Made by a program: the position numbers and the translations under genes | Notes under the pieces: model-generated | Told to the model about the DNA's origin: nothing | The model's input: only the letters and a program-made list of their open reading frames with translations | The model's database searches: none | Shown here: piece after piece, positions 59,680 to 64,000 of the stretch | How the letters are laid out: each line of letters opens with the position of its first letter | Numbering within the stretch: the first letter of the stretch is position 1 | Assembly (NCBI GenBank): GCA_039030555.1 | Contig: JBCCDY010000005.1 | Coordinates: 1-64,000, forward strand | From: JBCCDY01 sp039030555 | GTDB taxonomy: Bacteria; Bacteroidota; Bacteroidia; Cytophagales; Cyclobacteriaceae | Direction: 5' to 3' | Length of the DNA: 64,000 nt

Positions 59680-60486
59680 ATGAAAACAACGAAGTTATTC
59701 ATATTGATAAGCCTCAGTTCTCTCAACATAGTCTTTGCTCAGGAAAATAGTATAAACAATGGTTCACCAACTCTTGAGTTTCTTGAGCATAAGACATATC
59801 AAATGCCCAGAACCCAAGTTATTCAAGTCAGTAATTCTGAAACTGATACATTAAATACGCTTTACATAAAACTGCCGAAAGGATATGAAGAAAACACAGA
59901 TTTAAAATACCCTGTAATCTATTTTACTCACCCGGTACATCATATTGAAATATTATCTTCGACCGCCTATTGGCAAATTGAAGATGTTATTTTGGTCGGG
60001 ATTACCTGGCAAAAAGGTTTGAACTTAGACAAACTGGACAGTTATCTGAATTTTATTCATAATGATGTATTTAAGACGATAGAAAGCAACTACCGAGCTG
60101 ATGCTGACCAACGCACCTATTATGGATATTCTTACGGTGCTGTAGTTGGCGCTTATTTTTTAACAGAACACCCCAATACCTTTGAAAATTACATTCTTGG
60201 TAGTCCCGCTCTTGGAATTGATCATCAAGTTATTAATAATATTTATGCATTAAAGTCCACTGAAATGGAAGATGGTAAAAAGCTAAATGCAAATGTTTTT
60301 GTTTCGTATGGTAATTTGGAGACGACGGCTATTCCACTTTTTGAAAAATTTATTACTATGCTTAAAGGCTTAAATGATGGAACTTTAACCTTGAAACATA
60401 CGGTGGTAGAGGGTGACCATTCAACAGCCTTACCTATGACTACAGTACGCAGTATGTATTGGTTATCAGAGTTGATAAAAGACTAA
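59680..60486 (+). CDS. Secreted alpha/beta-hydrolase esterase (IroE/Fes-like)
   Basis: 268-residue exported esterase. The nucleophile elbow is GYSYG (Ser151), and a late GDHST carries the likely catalytic His; the acid lies between them. The order LYIKLPKGYEE, PVIYFTHP, TYYGYSYGA is that of the esterase family of enterochelin hydrolases. Its signal peptide (MKTTKLFILISLSSLNIVFA, then QEN) closely matches that of the PD40 copies at 31941 and 32945, though the mature parts are unrelated. It sits 14 bp after PD40 copy 3. Substrate unknown. Confidence 0.83.
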   Translation: MKTTKLFILISLSSLNIVFAQENSINNGSPTLEFLEHKTYQMPRTQVIQVSNSETDTLNTLYIKLPKGYEENTDLKYPVIYFTHPVHHIEILSSTAYWQIEDVILVGITWQKGLNLDKLDSYLNFIHNDVFKTIESNYRADADQRTYYGYSYGAVVGAYFLTEHPNTFENYILGSPALGIDHQVINNIYALKSTEMEDGKKLNANVFVSYGNLETTAIPLFEKFITMLKGLNDGTLTLKHTVVEGDHSTALPMTTVRSMYWLSELIKD

Positions 60487-60561
60487 TCAACCTAAAACGT
60501 GATCTGTTCTATTTTGATCATTTTTTATTGGTAGAAATTAACTGAAAATTAAAAATAGATT

Positions 60562-61629
60562 ATGGATGATTTCAAACGAAGGGAATTTATGAAGCTAAGT
60601 GCGTTAGGGTTTGCAAGCGTTGCTTTACAACTTAACGCCATTTCCTCATATGCCCAATCGGCCAACGCCTATCTTGGGAAATGGAATAAAGATACCAATC
60701 TCAATTGGGATGCCTTTTTAGAACGTATTACCCGATTGGCTAAAACCCAACACCAATCGTATTGGAATCAAAAACGGTATACTGAACAGGTAAAACAATT
60801 ACTTCTTCAGTGCAATTTCCCGGAATTTGAAAATGTCAAAAAAGGATTGAACATGTTTAAAAATAATACCAAAAACTGGATTGAAGCTGAAGGTTTACAT
60901 AAAGAAGTAGATTTTCAGGTATCGCTATTTCAATTTGACAAAAGTGAATATATTCCCCATCATGATCATCCAGATATGACTGGTGTGATAAATGTTGTTT
61001 CTGGAAACTTATTGACAAAAAATTATTCAATAGAGGAACAGCTTCCAATAACAAGAGAAGTTATAAAGAATGGACGAAAAGAAGTGAGGCAAAAATGTGT
61101 TATCAGGGAAGTAGGGAATGAAATTATGAAGGGTGGGAGTGTGAGTATCCTTACTTCACATGAAGGAAATATCCATTCCATCATGCCAAACAAATTAACT
61201 CAATTGGTGGATGTGTTTACACCAGCATATAAGCCTGATACAAATACCAATTGGTATGAGGTAAACGAAGATGGATTTTACAAGGGACGTAAAAATGTAT
61301 TCGAAGCAGAGTATTTAACCAAAGGGCTATCAGAAGTATATATCATAAAACTAAGCAGGGAGGAATTAAATCGTTATGCTGGTTCGTATAGAATTAATGA
61401 TAAAAACTTTCTAAAGGTTTTCACCAGAAGTGAAGAAATCATTATTGAGTCTACCCATAGCTTAGATACCCCTGGTAGGAAAAGAAATTTATTACCCTAT
61501 GAACAAAACAAGTTTTGGATAGATGGTAAGAATAAGCGTTGCGTTTTTAACCTTGACAATAAAAAAGTCCCTGAGAGCCTTACTTTATATAGTAATGGAA
61601 CAAGTATTACTGCCAATAAAATAAAGTAA
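60562..61629 (+). CDS. Tat-exported thiol dioxygenase-like cupin (PCO/ADO family)
   Basis: 355-residue protein with a twin-arginine-like signal (KRREFMKLSALGFASVAL; Arg6-Arg7). Residues about 100-240 resemble the cysteamine/plant cysteine dioxygenase family: IPHHDHPDM gives metal ligands His134 and His136, GNIHSI gives His205, and LVDVFTPAY closes the fold. Known members oxidise a thiol to sulfinate with Fe(II) and O2 inside cells. An exported copy is unusual. The C-terminal ~90 residues (LSREELNRYAGSYRI) resemble the small beta domain (DUF3471-like) found at the end of serine hydrolases. Transcribed with the esterase/PD40 genes. Confidence 0.65.
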   Translation: MDDFKRREFMKLSALGFASVALQLNAISSYAQSANAYLGKWNKDTNLNWDAFLERITRLAKTQHQSYWNQKRYTEQVKQLLLQCNFPEFENVKKGLNMFKNNTKNWIEAEGLHKEVDFQVSLFQFDKSEYIPHHDHPDMTGVINVVSGNLLTKNYSIEEQLPITREVIKNGRKEVRQKCVIREVGNEIMKGGSVSILTSHEGNIHSIMPNKLTQLVDVFTPAYKPDTNTNWYEVNEDGFYKGRKNVFEAEYLTKGLSEVYIIKLSREELNRYAGSYRINDKNFLKVFTRSEEIIIESTHSLDTPGRKRNLLPYEQNKFWIDGKNKRCVFNLDNKKVPESLTLYSNGTSITANKIK

Positions 61630-61726
61630 CATACATCTGCTTAACAAAAGGTAAAATATCAACAGACTCCTTTCATTGCCTGATGCACTGGCCGAACCGC
61701 TACTAAACAATATAAAAATTTGAATA

Positions 61727-62620
61727 ATGAGAAATCACAACTTCATATTTTCAGCTCTTGTATTTACAGTGTTTTTCAATTCATGTAATACTAAAAAACA
61801 GGAATCGAAAGGTACCATTCCATCAAAAAAAGATAACCTTTATTTGGGACAAAAGCCACCGGGTTTAATTCCTGAGCCTTTCGCTCCTGATTTAGTAACG
61901 TCAGAAGGTTGGGAATATAGCGGAGTTTTTACTCCAGATATGAAGGAATTTTATTTTCTCAGACAAGTCGGAGAAACTAAGGAACAGGAATTCGTTGTAT
62001 ATAAAAATGAGGGAGACGAATGGAATGAGAAAGTTATATCTTCTCGGAAAGGACAACCTTTTATCTCTCCTGATGGTAATATAATGCATTTAGGAGGGAG
62101 GTATAAGGAGCGTGCCGAAAACGGAGAATGGTCTGAACTAAAGAAACTAGGTACCCCTTTCGATAGCTTACCGATTATGCGCCTTACTGCTTCTTCTAAA
62201 GGCACCTTTTTTTTTGATGAGTTCAAGAAGGATTTTACTGGGGATATTCGATACTCAAGATTAATAGATGGTAAATATGAAGAACCAAAATTACTGAGTG
62301 AAAAAATCAATACCGGAAAGAGCTTTCACCCTTTCATAGCACCAGATGAATCCTATTTAATATTTGATAGTAAGAGAGAAGGTGGATATGGAGATTCAGA
62401 CATTTACATTAGTTTTCGACAGCAAAATGGTTCCTGGGGCTATCCTGTTAATTTAGGAGACAAAATAAATACCAAAGCTTGGGAAGCATCTGCCAGTGTA
62501 ACACCTGATGGAAAATACCTTTTCTTTAATAGAAACATGGGTTCGGGCAATTACGAGAATGTAGATATCTTTTGGGTGAGCGCAGAAGTCATTTACAGAT
62601 TGAAGCCCGATGATTTATGA
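61727..62620 (+). CDS. PD40-type beta-propeller lipoprotein, copy 4
   Basis: 297-residue lipoprotein (lipobox FNSC, Cys at about residue 20; then NTKKQ, like NPKKQ of copy 3). Signature LGQKPPGLIPEPFAPDLVT, repeats FTPDMKEFYFL; SPDGNIMHLGG; APDESYLIFDS; VTPDGKYLFFN, and end WVSAEVIYRLKP. Its middle is closest to copy 1 (PIMRLTASSKGTFFFDE against DIMRLTTSSKGTYVFDE). Fourth complete member of the family, 97 bp after the cupin gene. Confidence 0.82.
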   Translation: MRNHNFIFSALVFTVFFNSCNTKKQESKGTIPSKKDNLYLGQKPPGLIPEPFAPDLVTSEGWEYSGVFTPDMKEFYFLRQVGETKEQEFVVYKNEGDEWNEKVISSRKGQPFISPDGNIMHLGGRYKERAENGEWSELKKLGTPFDSLPIMRLTASSKGTFFFDEFKKDFTGDIRYSRLIDGKYEEPKLLSEKINTGKSFHPFIAPDESYLIFDSKREGGYGDSDIYISFRQQNGSWGYPVNLGDKINTKAWEASASVTPDGKYLFFNRNMGSGNYENVDIFWVSAEVIYRLKPDDL

Positions 62621-62665
62621 TCATCCGAAGCATAAACATTCAGCCGTAAATATCCACTGAAACAT

Positions 62666-64000
62666 ATGAAAATCATAATACTATTTACATTGACAGGTCT
62701 TCTATCTCTAAACACTGTCTTGGCTAAAGAGAAGATAGAAAGCAATCCAAATTTCCCATTTCATATTGATTCGACAGAGCACAGTGAACCAGCTGTTACC
62801 TTAGGTGAAATCTCCTCGATTTACTCGAAAGTGTTGGACAAGACTATTCCACTATCCATCCATTTACCTGCAAACTACGGTAGTTCCAGCAAAATCTATC
62901 CCGTGCTGTATATGTTGGGTTCTGATTATCGGGCTCGGTTCGCAATGTTAGCTTCTACACTGGACTACATGGGCGAGGGACAAATTCCTGAGATGATACT
63001 CATCGGCGTCGGTTTACCCGAAGGAAACAGTATTTTGCTGCCAACAAGAGGAAATCAAGACACAGCAATTCCAGATAATTACATTAAATTCTTTGAGACA
63101 GAACTGATGCCACACGTTGAAAATAAATACCGCGCTGCTCCATTCAATGTGCTTTTTGGTGCTTCTAATAGCGGTTTTTTCAGTGTTTATACACTGCTTA
63201 ACAATCCCCTTCTGTTTAATAGCTATTTGGCAAGCAGCCCGTCTCTTCGTCACATACCGGAAGTGATTCAGGAAAGAATAAAATATGGTCCATTAAAAAC
63301 TCTTACGGAAAACAGATCTCTGTACATCGTTTACAGCGATGATGATTCCGATGCAACAACAGAATCGATTTCTGAATTCTCTCTTGTTTTAGAGGAACAT
63401 AAACCAGAGAACTTTACATATAAAGTGGAAGAACTGGTGAACCAGGGTCATGTACCGGCAACGGATTTTACACAGTTTCTTCTTGCGCTCTACCCTGACT
63501 TTAATCCCTACGAAAATCTGGACTCGTTGGATAATGTGATACAACATTTCGATATGCTGTCAAAACGATATGGGTATGAAGTACTGCCACCTGTATCAGT
63601 CATATTTAACCTCGGTGTTGACATGATAATCAATAAGAATTTAGTTGTGGCAGAAGAAATCTTTCAATATTCCCTACAAGTGTATCCTGAGGGTAAGGAA
63701 TCTTATCTCGGAATGGGTGTTGTACACAGAAATCAGGGCCAGTTTGAAAGTGCGAGGGTCATGTTCGAAAAAGCACTCATCATTGATCCTGATTATTCAT
63801 TGGCTAACAGACTGCTTCAAGGACTAGATAGATCAAAACTGACTTTACTCAGTAGACCAATTCCAACAGATACCCCATTGGTTTTTGCACCAGACCTTAT
63901 TTCAATTAACGATCACGCTTCCGCTTCGATCACATTTAGTCCCGATATGACGGAACTATTTTTCAATCATAGAAAAGCAGGGGAGAGTTATAATCTATAT
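62666..64000 (+). CDS. Esterase-TPR-PD40 fusion protein, 3' end outside the window
   Basis: Open from the ATG at 62666 to the window edge (445 codons, no stop). Signal peptide MKIIILFTLTGLLSLNTVLA. Residues about 45-285 form an esterase domain like the one at 59680: nucleophile region FGASNSGFFS (Ser167; GxSxS where GxSxG is usual) and a His in NQGHVPATD. About 320-395 are TPRs (GMGVVHRNQGQFESARVMF; KALIIDPDY). From about 405 the PD40 signature begins (PTDTPLVFAPDLISIN, then TFSPDMTELFFN). It thus joins in one chain the two activities that are separate genes upstream. Confidence 0.78.
   Translation, partial: MKIIILFTLTGLLSLNTVLAKEKIESNPNFPFHIDSTEHSEPAVTLGEISSIYSKVLDKTIPLSIHLPANYGSSSKIYPVLYMLGSDYRARFAMLASTLDYMGEGQIPEMILIGVGLPEGNSILLPTRGNQDTAIPDNYIKFFETELMPHVENKYRAAPFNVLFGASNSGFFSVYTLLNNPLLFNSYLASSPSLRHIPEVIQERIKYGPLKTLTENRSLYIVYSDDDSDATTESISEFSLVLEEHKPENFTYKVEELVNQGHVPATDFTQFLLALYPDFNPYENLDSLDNVIQHFDMLSKRYGYEVLPPVSVIFNLGVDMIINKNLVVAEEIFQYSLQVYPEGKESYLGMGVVHRNQGQFESARVMFEKALIIDPDYSLANRLLQGLDRSKLTLLSRPIPTDTPLVFAPDLISINDHASASITFSPDMTELFFNHRKAGESYNLY

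Noticed and set aside
63014..63253. Open frame on the minus strand near the window end
   Set aside because: Opposite the esterase-TPR-PD40 fusion gene, which reads through the whole region on the plus strand.
1..64000. tRNA, rRNA, CRISPR arrays, prophage, transposase genes
   Set aside because: Looked for and not found; repeats present are short inverted or direct repeats without spacers or coding parts.

Overview
The window looks like chromosomal DNA of a free-living, probably marine Bacteroidota bacterium, most likely of the order Cytophagales. The evidence is a type IX secretion / gliding-motility sorting domain, SprB-type repeats, DUF4476, DUF2490 and DUF4261 proteins, LytTR two-component systems, AraC regulators with membrane-spanning N-termini, a YfiR-domain kinase behind a TonB-dependent receptor, and low-GC DNA. 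I found no tRNA, rRNA, CRISPR array, prophage or transposase gene. Layout: 1-6.1 kb holds a 5'-truncated T9SS surface protein, a divergent regulator/exporter pair with an operator-like palindrome, a DoxX + Tat-exported oxidoreductase pair, and a GreB factor. 6.5-11.0 kb is a minus-strand envelope operon (DUF4476 protein, CsgG-like protein, two LPP20-like lipoproteins). 11.3-13.8 kb holds a TPR regulator and a small TPR protein. 14.2-23.2 kb is a complete chemotaxis-type operon (STAS, CheY, CheA, CheW, MCP, CheR, a kinase-like protein lacking the phospho-histidine, CheD, CheB, and a DUF2490 barrel). 23.4-25.8 kb is an accessory stretch: a MITE-like repeat, a DUF4261 gene broken by one amber codon, and a serine hydrolase, each gene bracketed by attC-like hairpins resembling integron cassettes. 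25.9-31.7 kb carries an S41 peptidase, a DJ-1/PfpI protein, an AraC regulator and a LytS/LytR pair. 31.9-33.9 kb has two tandem PD40 beta-propeller proteins. 34.2-48.1 kb is an all-minus signalling cluster (GAF/PAS protein, CheC phosphatase, CheY, lone PAS protein, three histidine kinases including an eight-PAS hybrid, and a LuxR-type regulator). 48.4-55 kb has a HAD phosphatase, a YiaA/B membrane protein and a TonB receptor coupled to a YfiR-kinase. 54.9-64 kb is a second LytS/LytR pair divergent from a serine hydrolase, two PD40 lipoproteins, two esterases (one fused to TPR and PD40 modules and running off the window) and a Tat-exported thiol dioxygenase-like cupin. Working together: the che operon supplies CheD but no CheC, and the only CheC in the window lies in the distant signalling cluster with its own CheY, so the two may be linked. 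The most interesting candidate system is the recurrent layout of a LytS/LytR pair divergent from PD40 propeller and serine-hydrolase/esterase genes. It occurs twice, 25 kb apart, and signal peptides and modules have been swapped between members. Direct repeats close to the published LytTR-binding consensus lie upstream of the second copy.
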